Assembly: GCA_033717875.1 (NCBI GenBank)
Contig: JADDKJ010000005.1
Location: forward strand, 1 to 64,000
Length of the DNA stretch: 64,000 nucleotides
Origin: SBBG01 sp033717875
Lineage (GTDB): Bacteria > Pseudomonadota > Gammaproteobacteria > Ga0077554 > Ga007554
Direction of reading: 5' to 3'
Shown here one piece after another: positions 24,811 to 32,244 of the stretch. The notes under the pieces were generated by a model. It was given only the letters and a program-made list of their open reading frames with translations. It was not told the origin of the DNA and searched no databases. A program made the translations under genes and the position numbers. Each line of letters opens with the position of its first letter. Position 1 is the stretch's first letter.

Positions 24811-25329
24811 ATGACCCTCTCGGCGCAACACCATTCGTTACTTGAAGCCGCCCGACTGGGCGATAGCGCCGCGCTCGATCGTTTATTGCAGGTATGCCAG
24901 CCGGATATTCGTCGCTATGCCTACCGGCATTGCTTGATGAGCGACGTGGACGATGCGGTGCAGGAGACGTTGCTGATCGTTACACTCAGGTTGCGGTCGC
25001 TGCGGGTCGTGGCGGCATTCTCCGGCTGGTTGTTTCGGGTGGTACAACGCGAGTGCCACCGTCTGGAGCGGCGTGTGTTCGGCCTTGATCCCTACGATGA
25101 AGAAAAGATGGAGAGTTGGCTGGCGATACACTCAGACGATACCGTACGACTTGATCTGATCAACGCGCTGGAATCACTGCCGGAACATTACCGTGAGATT
25201 GTTCTGTTGAGGGATTTTCATGAAATGACCATCCACGAGATCGCTGCACAGATACACCTCACGACTTCAGCAACAAAAAGTCGATTGCGCCGGGCGCGGC
25301 AATTGGTACGGGAATATTTATTGGCGTGA
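24811..25329 (+). CDS. ECF-type RNA polymerase sigma factor
   Basis: 172 residues from ATG 24811, 8 bp after the DUF2892 stop. Region 2 is seen in DIRRYAYRHCLMSDVDDAVQETLL and FSGWLFRVVQRECHRLER; region 4 in LPEHYREIVLLRDFHEMTIHEIAAQIHLTTSATKSRLRRARQLV (key parts only). No anti-sigma gene follows. It probably directs transcription of envelope or metal-stress genes; targets are not visible here. Confidence 0.88.
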   Translation: MTLSAQHHSLLEAARLGDSAALDRLLQVCQPDIRRYAYRHCLMSDVDDAVQETLLIVTLRLRSLRVVAAFSGWLFRVVQRECHRLERRVFGLDPYDEEKMESWLAIHSDDTVRLDLINALESLPEHYREIVLLRDFHEMTIHEIAAQIHLTTSATKSRLRRARQLVREYLLA

Positions 25330-25440
25330 GCGTGGGCTAATCAATGGGCATCCGCGCAGATCCACTCATTGTGGAAACCACCGCTGACCCTGAGTTTTCA
25401 CGATAGTGGCTCCACGTTAGACCTTCAAGAGGATTCGATA

Positions 25441-25731
25441 ATGAACTGGCTCTCACGACTGGCGGGCAACAATGGATCGAGTACAACGGCCCATATGTCC
25501 GGCAAGGAAATAGAAGTGTTCTGTTCGGCCCGTGCCGACAGGGCGCTGGCCGAACGCGATCTGCCCTTGGTGGTGGGCAAGAAATCCGTTGGAAACAGTA
25601 AGTGTCGGGGCTTTAAGAAGAACTCGGCCGGATTTGGCCGCACAACTTGGAGGCAAGAGCGAAAAGGCCTATCTTGGCGATCCACTACTGGATGCAAAGA
25701 TTACACAGGGTTCGTCGACCGATCTGGCTAG
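25441..25731 (+). CDS. Unidentified ORF, probably part of a decayed region
   Basis: A 96-codon frame starts MNWLSRLAGNNGSS after AAGAGG. I do not recognise it. From about codon 50 it runs in a different frame over DNA that codes for a methylase fragment in the frame of 25532-25813, so only the first 45 codons may be a true gene start. Likely a gene broken by recombination. Confidence 0.25.
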   Translation: MNWLSRLAGNNGSSTTAHMSGKEIEVFCSARADRALAERDLPLVVGKKSVGNSKCRGFKKNSAGFGRTTWRQERKGLSWRSTTGCKDYTGFVDRSG

Positions 25732-25953
25732 TGTTACCGCCGAAAGCGTCGATCTCGTTGTCACCGACCCTCCGTTTGGCGGGCTGCTGCACTATTCCGA
25801 GCTGTCCGAATTTTTTACGTCTGGCTTCGCTTGGCCCTCAAGGACAAGTATCCAGAGATTTTCTTTTCAGAATATGTTCCAAAGTCCGAGTCCAACCACC
25901 GGGATTTGCGTGCCCGAGCGATTCAGCTCGACCCGACATTCAACGCAGCTTAG
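25600..25953 (+). pseudogene. Fragment of a DNA methylase gene with a frameshift
   Basis: In one frame the translation reads SVDLVVTDPPFGGLLHYSE, holding the DPPF catalytic motif of amino-methyltransferases (large DUF1156-like methylases). Near 25813 the frame shifts by one base and continues as FYVWLRLALKDKYPEIFFSE to TAG 25951-25953. Both the start and the C-terminal domain are missing. It lies 30 bp from the end of the prophage lysozyme gene, so it may mark the join between the island and the prophage. Confidence 0.65.
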
Positions 25954-25983
25954 TACGCAGTCTTCAACCAGTTCCTTGATTGA

Positions 25984-26442
25984 CTAGGACACGAGCCTCA
26001 CTTCTGCATCGCGCCGTGCGACAAGTCCGGGCAGCACCTTGCCACCACCATAAATCCAACGGCGCAGTTCATTGGCCACCGCTACCCAGTCCCGCTGGTT
26101 GATGCGCCGTCGCAGCGTCGATGCCTGCAATCGCCCCGCCCCGAGATTGAAAGTGAAGTCCACGATGGCGGCGAGTCGCGTCTCGGGCTCCGTGGCCAGC
26201 ACCGGACAGTAGCGCAGCGTGGCGGCGAGTGCCGATTGCAGGTCGTGCGCCAGATAGGCCTCGGCTTCGGTCTCCGTGATCGGTGGGTGCATCGGATCAC
26301 ACAGGTGGCCGTAACCAACTGTCCAAAATCCTGCTGGGCAGATGTAGGGATGCGCCCGGCGCAGCGGGTCGGACTTTGGCACGCGGTGAAAGCCCTCGAA
26401 ACGCTTGGCCAGGTTGATGGCGGCTTGCGGTACCGCCGTCAC
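25984..26442 (-). CDS. Phage lysozyme (GH24 endolysin)
   Basis: 152 residues from GTG 26442, which overlaps the stop of the upstream holin gene; a longer frame to 26499 is less likely. The catalytic Glu is in LAKRFEGFH, followed by WTVGYGHLCDP and FTFNLGAGRLQ, as in T4/P21-type lysozymes that cut the glycan strand of murein. No signal-anchor helix is evident, so it needs a holin. It is the last gene of the prophage lysis module. Confidence 0.88.
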   Translation of the reverse strand: MTAVPQAAINLAKRFEGFHRVPKSDPLRRAHPYICPAGFWTVGYGHLCDPMHPPITETEAEAYLAHDLQSALAATLRYCPVLATEPETRLAAIVDFTFNLGAGRLQASTLRRRINQRDWVAVANELRRWIYGGGKVLPGLVARRDAEVRLVS

Positions 26443-26915
26443 GGCCGTACCCGGTCGAACACACGCCCGAGGAACCAGAAGTTCAGCACCCCGGCCCACA
26501 GCGCCTGATCGGCCTCCGTCCAGGCGTGCAGGATGGCCACGCCCCAGCCGGCGCCAGCGGTCAGGGCGGCCGCGAATGCCGCCGTCTTGGCCGCACAGTA
26601 CAGCGCCATGAACCAGTAGGTGATGACCGGGCGCACGCTACAGGACAACGCGTCGGCCCAGCGCACGCCGGTCTTTTCACCTTGGGTGCGGACGGCGTCG
26701 CGCAGCGTCTCGATGGCACCGAAATTCCATGCGGCATCCGCACCGGCGCCGATCTCGGACATCCGCTGCGCGCCACGAATTTTCTCGAACTCCAGCGCCT
26801 TGTCCTGCATCGCCAGTTCGTGGCCACGCTCGCCTTTACGGTCGATCCATTTGAGAATTTCCGGCGCGAGACGGAAGGCCCCACCCAGCAGGCCACCGAG
26901 TAAGGTCTCGATCAT
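26439..26915 (-). CDS. Putative holin (3-TM type)
   Basis: 158 residues from ATG 26915. An N-terminal amphipathic part (MIETLLGGLLGGAFRLAPEI), a charged middle, and two to three hydrophobic segments (SVRPVITYWFMALYCAAKTAAF; FLGRVF) resemble the holin-of-3TMs family seen in gene transfer agents. Its place immediately before the lysozyme supports the call. It overlaps neighbours by 4 bp on each side. Confidence 0.65.
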   Translation of the reverse strand: MIETLLGGLLGGAFRLAPEILKWIDRKGERGHELAMQDKALEFEKIRGAQRMSEIGAGADAAWNFGAIETLRDAVRTQGEKTGVRWADALSCSVRPVITYWFMALYCAAKTAAFAAALTAGAGWGVAILHAWTEADQALWAGVLNFWFLGRVFDRVRP

Positions 26916-27214
26916 TGGCCGCCTCCCAGGAGTTTGAGTTTGAAGGCCGCGCCCACCAACAAGGCGGCGAGCAGTCCCGTGGTGAGCACCTTCACAAAGG
27001 TCTGCCACGCGGTGCGGCGCGCATCGCGCCATGCTTCCAACAGATCGCGCAGTTCGCGGATATCGCGGGCCGCATGACCGTTTTCGAGGCCGAGATGGGC
27101 GAGGACACGTTCGGCTCCGCGCTCTGCGGCACGATCCAGCAGGGTTTCGAATTCATCAGTTGGCATGGTCACGATGCCATCACTGAAAGGGATAGGTTTC
27201 GTAGGTTCAGTCAT
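26912..27214 (-). CDS. Small phage membrane protein of the lysis module (DUF6127-like)
   Basis: 100 residues from ATG 27214. A soluble part with EFETLLDRAAERGAERVLAHLG and a C-terminal membrane helix (VLTTGLLAALLVGAAFKL). This layout is common in small proteins next to holins. It may be an antiholin or spanin-like partner; no lipobox is seen. Function not established. Confidence 0.6.
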   Translation of the reverse strand: MTEPTKPIPFSDGIVTMPTDEFETLLDRAAERGAERVLAHLGLENGHAARDIRELRDLLEAWRDARRTAWQTFVKVLTTGLLAALLVGAAFKLKLLGGGQ

Positions 27215-27236
27215 TTGCGTTCTCCAGAAATGCGAA

Positions 27237-27278
27237 ACCCGCGCCTTCCGTTCGCTGTGTGCGAACATCAGGGCGGGT
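27237..27278 (-). terminator. Hairpin between tail and lysis genes
   Basis: ACCCGC/GCGGGT (27237-27242 with 27273-27278) encloses GTTCGC/GCGAAC (27250-27255 with 27261-27266). Only three T follow on the minus strand, so it may attenuate or stabilise RNA rather than stop it fully. Confidence 0.4.
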
Positions 27279-27302
27279 CTCAGGGATTGAATCAGTAGAG
27301 CT

Positions 27303-27524
27303 TCAGATTTCGATGATTTCCAACATCAGGTTGGGGGCGATGCCTTCGATGGCGTCGTCGCGCACGAACACCTTCTGGCCAATGGCCGCAGAGCCGCGTG
27401 CCTTGATCAGGCCGCCACCGGGCAAAACGACGGTGACCACGCTGGAGCCGACATCGATCACGGTGCCAGCCTGCAGCGGCGGGTCGGGAATCAACTGGCG
27501 GAACTGCTCGTAGAGGTTATGCAT
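27303..27524 (-). CDS. Small phage tail-region protein
   Basis: 73 residues from ATG 27524, overlapping the upstream gene by 8 bp. The sequence (TVIDVGSSVVTVVLPGGGLIKARG ... GQKVFVRDDAIEG) looks like a small beta-barrel, as in baseplate or tail-tip accessory proteins. Not recognised as a named family. Confidence 0.6.
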   Translation of the reverse strand: MHNLYEQFRQLIPDPPLQAGTVIDVGSSVVTVVLPGGGLIKARGSAAIGQKVFVRDDAIEGIAPNLMLEIIEI

Positions 27525-29544
27525 AGCCCTGCACCCCCAGCGTCTGCCAGACCTCGGGTATCCCCGCTTCGACCTGAGTCGCGCGGACGAGTCCCAGCCG
27601 GGTGGCACTGCCGTCCTGGTACTCAACGAAGGCCCCTGGTTCGATGATCCCGGTCTCGGCGAGCACCGGCAGACGCAGGCTGACTTCGATCTGCTGCCCG
27701 GTATCGGCCAGCACAGCGATACCGCGTTGCCTTGCGGCGGCGGCTTCGGTGATCAGCGGATCGACGACCATCGGTGCCAGCACATCACCGGCAGTCCCCG
27801 CTCGGGTCACCTGCCCGAGGACGCCGACGTCCTGTCCCGAGACGAACACGCGGTTGTAAGCAGGCTTTTCCCGCCAGCGCAGCGATTCGCGGGCGACGGC
27901 GTCGACGGGCAGCACGAAGTCGGGTGTGACGGTGTTCCACTCCCAAGGGGCCACCGGATAGCGATGGCGCACGCGGATGCTCTGGTCGGATGGGTGCGGG
28001 ATCAGGTAGCCCCCGACCGCACTGGCGATAGAGGTCAGCGCATCGATCCACGTTCCCTGCTGCGCGAATGCCCCGGCCGGGACGTTCCAGTCCGTCAAGC
28101 CCCAATCGACCGTCCAGCCCAGCGGAATGCCATTGACCATGAGCACGTCGTCCATCAACTGCCGTGCAGTGCGAGCATCGCCATTGCTGAAGGTCATCAC
28201 CGGCGCGTAAGGTGCGGCCAGAACGGCGTTGCGCCCCCGCCCGGAGATGCGGATGCTGGCATCGCCAAAGATGCGCTCGCGGCTGATGTTCTCGGCAAGC
28301 ACGCGAAACGGGGCGCCGTTGACGCTGGCCATGAGCTCGACGGGTCCGGACGCATTTCCGGGCGCAACCAGTGCCTCGGCTTTAGCAGGCAGCACCGCAT
28401 CGAAACCCCACGCCCATGACGAGGCATCGAGCGACAGCGAGAGATTGAACACCGGTACCGGCGCGCCATCGGACACGCGGTACAGGGTCACGTTGTTGAT
28501 CACGAAATACACCCTCCGAACAGGAACGACCACCGGCTCACCATCCGGAGGTGGCGGGTTGATGTGGTTTTCACAAACGAACAGCAAGTGGCCATCCGCT
28601 GGGGCCAAGACGGCGAACAGCAATTGCGTGCTCGGCGTGTAGCAAGGTTTCGGCGTCGGCGGCTGCGGAACCACCCAGACGCTGATCCCCGACGGTGGCG
28701 GCACGGCGTCCTGATACCTGCCGTACCAACCTCGTGAGGCAGCACTGGCGCTCTGGAAGTCGGTGCCTCGGCGCTGGGTGAGGAGCCGCGCGACCTGCCA
28801 GAAGCCCACCCGACCGGCGCGCTTGCTACGGTCGCCGTCCTGATGCCGGAAGCGCGTGGTGTCGCGCAAGGGCGCGGCGGTCTGGAACAGACCCACGCGA
28901 GCCAGTTCGAGATGCGTGCCGTCCTGATGGGCGAACCACGTCACATCGTGCAGACGCGTGGCCTGCTGCTGACCTGTGCGGCGCTGCTCCGGTGCGGTCG
29001 ACAGCACCGGCGGCAACCTGTGCAGGATGCCTTGCGGCAGCGCCAAGGTGCGGCGCCAAAAGCTGCTCCAGCCTGCGGGCGTGGCAGCGGCGTCCTGCTG
29101 GCCCTGTGTCGAACCATCTTCCGTCAGCGCCGCCACCTGCCAACGGTGCGCGGTCTGGCCGACTGTCGGACGCTGGGTGCGCGAGTAGTACCTGACCTCC
29201 CCTGAGAACACGACGCCGGGTAGGCTCGCGCCAGAGCCAGCTCCCACGTTCAACGGTACGCTGGGCCGTAAGACCAGCGAGCGCACCGTGAGCCCCGGCA
29301 ATTCGGCCAGCAGTTCGGCCCGCGCCGGGGGAATGAACTTGATCGTAACGACCGGCAGCGGCAGCGTGGCCCGTACCGTCACATCGTTGCGCGGCGCGAT
29401 GTAGTTGGCCCCGAACACCAAGTCGGCATCGGTGGCTGCGGGTTGGTCGAACAGCAGATCGACCAGCGCTGGGCCGACCGCAACGTCCACGGTGAGCAAG
29501 GGCAACGCGGCGACCAGGGTCACCTCGTCGAGAACGGCAGGCAC
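27517..29544 (-). CDS. Phage tail-tip / baseplate hub-like structural protein
   Basis: 675 residues. The N-terminal 100 residues are regular beta strands (LPLLTVDVAVGPALVDLLF). The middle part (about 130-290) is rich in Trp, Arg, Gln and HQDG repeats. The C-terminal half (from about 340) contains domains that resemble gp27/hub-like proteins (GWTVDWGLTDWNVP, IRVRHRYPVAPWEW). It lies downstream of the other tail genes, where receptor-binding and hub proteins are usual. Exact role not known. Confidence 0.6.
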   Translation of the reverse strand: MPAVLDEVTLVAALPLLTVDVAVGPALVDLLFDQPAATDADLVFGANYIAPRNDVTVRATLPLPVVTIKFIPPARAELLAELPGLTVRSLVLRPSVPLNVGAGSGASLPGVVFSGEVRYYSRTQRPTVGQTAHRWQVAALTEDGSTQGQQDAAATPAGWSSFWRRTLALPQGILHRLPPVLSTAPEQRRTGQQQATRLHDVTWFAHQDGTHLELARVGLFQTAAPLRDTTRFRHQDGDRSKRAGRVGFWQVARLLTQRRGTDFQSASAASRGWYGRYQDAVPPPSGISVWVVPQPPTPKPCYTPSTQLLFAVLAPADGHLLFVCENHINPPPPDGEPVVVPVRRVYFVINNVTLYRVSDGAPVPVFNLSLSLDASSWAWGFDAVLPAKAEALVAPGNASGPVELMASVNGAPFRVLAENISRERIFGDASIRISGRGRNAVLAAPYAPVMTFSNGDARTARQLMDDVLMVNGIPLGWTVDWGLTDWNVPAGAFAQQGTWIDALTSIASAVGGYLIPHPSDQSIRVRHRYPVAPWEWNTVTPDFVLPVDAVARESLRWREKPAYNRVFVSGQDVGVLGQVTRAGTAGDVLAPMVVDPLITEAAAARQRGIAVLADTGQQIEVSLRLPVLAETGIIEPGAFVEYQDGSATRLGLVRATQVEAGIPEVWQTLGVQGYA

Positions 29545-29547
29545 GGC

Positions 29548-29943
29548 CTACCCCAGGATGGCCGACACCATCCTGGCGTCGCCACCCAGATAGAGGTTGG
29601 TGCTGGCCAGTTTCACATCGCCGCTGCCGTCGGTGCCGCTGCAATCCAGATCCAGGGCATTGACCTCGTTGCCGTTGACCAGTCTGGCCCAGGTGGCGAT
29701 GCCGGTCGCCGTGATCAGCCCGTCCTCCTGCTGCGTCAGCGTCAGCAGTCCGCCCGCAACCGTGCCCGCAGGCTTGGTCAACTTGATCTCGACCAGCATC
29801 GCACTGGTCGGTGTCGTGGATGGCGTGGCAGGCCGCATCCCACCGTAGATGCGCAGACGCGCCGGGTTGCTGCCTGCGTCGAGGAAGGCCAAAGTTCCTG
29901 CCAGCCGCGCCTCGTTGTGCTCGACAGTAATGGCGACGGTCAC
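29548..29943 (-). CDS. Phage structural protein, unknown
   Basis: 131 residues, no signal or membrane part, mainly beta strands (ARLAGTLAFLDAGSNPARLRIYGG; LVNGNEVNALDLDCSGTDGS). It overlaps the next upstream gene by 4 bp. Probably a tail-tip accessory protein by position. Confidence 0.6.
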   Translation of the reverse strand: MTVAITVEHNEARLAGTLAFLDAGSNPARLRIYGGMRPATPSTTPTSAMLVEIKLTKPAGTVAGGLLTLTQQEDGLITATGIATWARLVNGNEVNALDLDCSGTDGSGDVKLASTNLYLGGDARMVSAILG

Positions 29944-30947
29944 GGCATCATCTCCGGGCGCAGGTTGTCTGCGATCACGGCGCGGTACATCTGCTTGTGG
30001 TCGTAGCTGGCCACGGTGTATCGCTGCGCCGGGTCCAGTAGTTCGAATCGATAGTTGCCGCCGGTGTCAGACCAGGTCTCGGCGACCAGGACGCGGGTGT
30101 TCTCGCTGATGAGCTGCACCCGTCGCACCAGCGGTTGGTCGGGCTGCCCCTTTTCCTTGACCGTCCCGGCGATGAAGCCGTGGCCACTGAAGTGGATGTC
30201 CTTGCGCCCGGCGTGAATCGGGTGGAGGTTGTGGTCATAGCCGCCGCCCCGGTTCCACAATTCCGACGCGGGACTGTTCAACCGCAGCAGGTCGACGGCG
30301 GCATTCACGCCCACGGTCGCGGGAAACGCGGGCAGGCCGGACGGCGCGCCACCTGCGATGGCGTGGACACGGGCTGTCGCCCCGTAGAGGAACACGCCCG
30401 GAATCAGCTTGCCCCGGTAGGCGGCATCTCCGACCTGGAACATCAGCACGCCACCGGCCTTGAACTGAATCAGCCGCGCCCAAGGCACACCATTGGCGTC
30501 GAAGGCTCTGACGATGACCTCGCAGCGCAGGATCAATCGCTGGCCGACGTTGAAGGTCGGGGCCACGCCGGAAACACCGGCGACGGGCTTGGCCCCCTCG
30601 TTGAGGCCCCCCGATACCGCTGTGCCGTCACCGAAGCCGCTGTTCCAGCGGGTCACGCTCCATCCACCGTCCAGATGGGCGAACCGGTAGCCTTCGGCTC
30701 CGTTGCCGGTGGTCATCCACAGACCAAGATTCTTGCGGGCAGCAGAGTCAGTCAGGAATTCGACATCGGCCTCGAACCAGAAATCGCCATGCGCGGTTTC
30801 GTTGAAGCGCAGGATGGACGGGCTGTTCGGTGCCGAGATGTCGATGGACTGCTGCGCACTGTTGTAGCTGGCGGACATGCTGCCCAGCACCATGGTGTAG
30901 CCGTTGGCGGGAGCCGTGGCGAAGGATTCGCTCAGCGGATAAGTCAT
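29940..30947 (-). CDS. Phage tail protein with lectin-like and carboxypeptidase-regulatory-like domains
   Basis: 335 residues. Residues 1-200 look like a beta-jelly-roll (FNETAHGDFWFEADVEFL, LGLWMTTGNGAEGYRF). The last 90 residues (HFSGHGFIAGTVKEKGQP ... WSDTGGNYRFELLDP ... YDHKQMYRAVIADNL) resemble a carboxypeptidase regulatory-like Ig fold. Such pairs occur in tail fibres that bind surface sugars. The call is by fold impression and position. Confidence 0.55.
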   Translation of the reverse strand: MTYPLSESFATAPANGYTMVLGSMSASYNSAQQSIDISAPNSPSILRFNETAHGDFWFEADVEFLTDSAARKNLGLWMTTGNGAEGYRFAHLDGGWSVTRWNSGFGDGTAVSGGLNEGAKPVAGVSGVAPTFNVGQRLILRCEVIVRAFDANGVPWARLIQFKAGGVLMFQVGDAAYRGKLIPGVFLYGATARVHAIAGGAPSGLPAFPATVGVNAAVDLLRLNSPASELWNRGGGYDHNLHPIHAGRKDIHFSGHGFIAGTVKEKGQPDQPLVRRVQLISENTRVLVAETWSDTGGNYRFELLDPAQRYTVASYDHKQMYRAVIADNLRPEMMP

Positions 30948-30950
30948 GGA

Positions 30951-32222
30951 TCACCTCCACGGCCCGGTGATGTCGAACGCGATCTGCGCACCTTCGGCTT
31001 CCGAACTGTACTGCGTCCTGACCAGCAGGAAGCGCTTGCCCGCCTGACCGACCACGTTGTCGACGATGGTCTGGTCGCTGTACGGACGGTCTTGGGGCAT
31101 CCACAGCATCCCGGGCATCAGTCCGCGCATGTGCCCGTCCTCCTGCCGCACGTAGGCCGGCAACAGCCACAGGCTGTAGTCCGCGCCGTTGGGAAACGGC
31201 GTCGGCCCCCGCCCGCAGATCTGCTGGCTATTGTTCGTATTCAGTGAAGCCAATCCGAAGCGGACGGGATTGCCCAGCTGGGTGTGATTGCGGAGCAGGA
31301 CCTTGCCCGTAAATTCCAGCGAAGAGATCAGCCCGTAGCCGTTGTACTGCCCCGGGTAGCTCTGGTACCCGCTGCTGCTGTTGCTCCAATAGATGTCATC
31401 GGCGCACAGTACCGTGCCGTAGCTGTCGCCCGGCTTGAAGCTCGCTATGTCGCCGAAGCAGTAGCAGTTGCGCCCGTTCCAGTTGTATCCGGCCTGGTTG
31501 GTGCAGAACAGGTAGAACAGTCGGTCGTCGCCCACCAGCACCCAGTTGCGGTTGCCGCCGCCACCGTCACCGGAGTTGTCGTAGCCCCCTTGCCGGGCGT
31601 GGTACCACTTGTACCAGCCCCACTGGTTGGCCTCGACCTGCTTCCAGTTCTGCGTCGGCTTGTTCGGGTCATAGGGCGCCTGCGCACCGACGAGGGTGTC
31701 GATGTCCGACAGGTCTTCGACGATGCCGACATTGGCCCACTTGGCCCAGGTGGTGGTATAGCCCGGTGTCTTGAGGCTGTCGTCGATCAGCAGGAGGTTC
31801 TGCGGCGACTGCGGGTTCTTGCTGCGGTAGGCGGCCTTGTTCGTGCCCGCGAAGGGCTTCTCCCAACCGAGTGGAGCCACCTTGGCGCTCAGGTTCGTGG
31901 TCGTCGTCGCGGGCGACACCGGCGTGCCCGTCACCGCGTAGGTGAACGTGGTCGTGGTCGTCGTCAGCACGCGGAACGACCCGTTGTACTCGGGCTGCTC
32001 GGCTCCGGCGATCAACACCACCTGATGTGGCTGGTAGGCGTGTCCCGCCGCGATGGTGGCGGTGGCCACACCATCGGCAGAGGTCAACGTGTCGATGGCC
32101 TTCAGAGCGAAGCCGTTGATCAGGCAGGCATCGAGCATCGTCACCAGATCACCCCAGTTGTTGGAGATCTGCGGCGCGCCGGTCATGCCGCTGCTGAAGT
32201 ATTTGACGGTCAGGTCGGTCAT
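30951..32222 (-). CDS. Phage tail-associated protein, unknown
   Basis: 423 residues starting MTDLTVKYFSSGMTGAPQIS. The first 110 residues are a beta domain with TTTTTTFTYAVTGTPVSP; the rest is rich in Tyr, Trp, Asn and Gly (NWGDLV, GDGGGGNRNWVLVGDDRLFYLF). The opening GxxxG-and-aromatic style is common in tail-tip proteins of phages of Proteobacteria. Four bp lie between it and the next gene. Confidence 0.6.
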   Translation of the reverse strand: MTDLTVKYFSSGMTGAPQISNNWGDLVTMLDACLINGFALKAIDTLTSADGVATATIAAGHAYQPHQVVLIAGAEQPEYNGSFRVLTTTTTTFTYAVTGTPVSPATTTTNLSAKVAPLGWEKPFAGTNKAAYRSKNPQSPQNLLLIDDSLKTPGYTTTWAKWANVGIVEDLSDIDTLVGAQAPYDPNKPTQNWKQVEANQWGWYKWYHARQGGYDNSGDGGGGNRNWVLVGDDRLFYLFCTNQAGYNWNGRNCYCFGDIASFKPGDSYGTVLCADDIYWSNSSSGYQSYPGQYNGYGLISSLEFTGKVLLRNHTQLGNPVRFGLASLNTNNSQQICGRGPTPFPNGADYSLWLLPAYVRQEDGHMRGLMPGMLWMPQDRPYSDQTIVDNVVGQAGKRFLLVRTQYSSEAEGAQIAFDITGPWR

Positions 32223-32244
32223 CTCGATGGTTCCTGTCTGCTGT

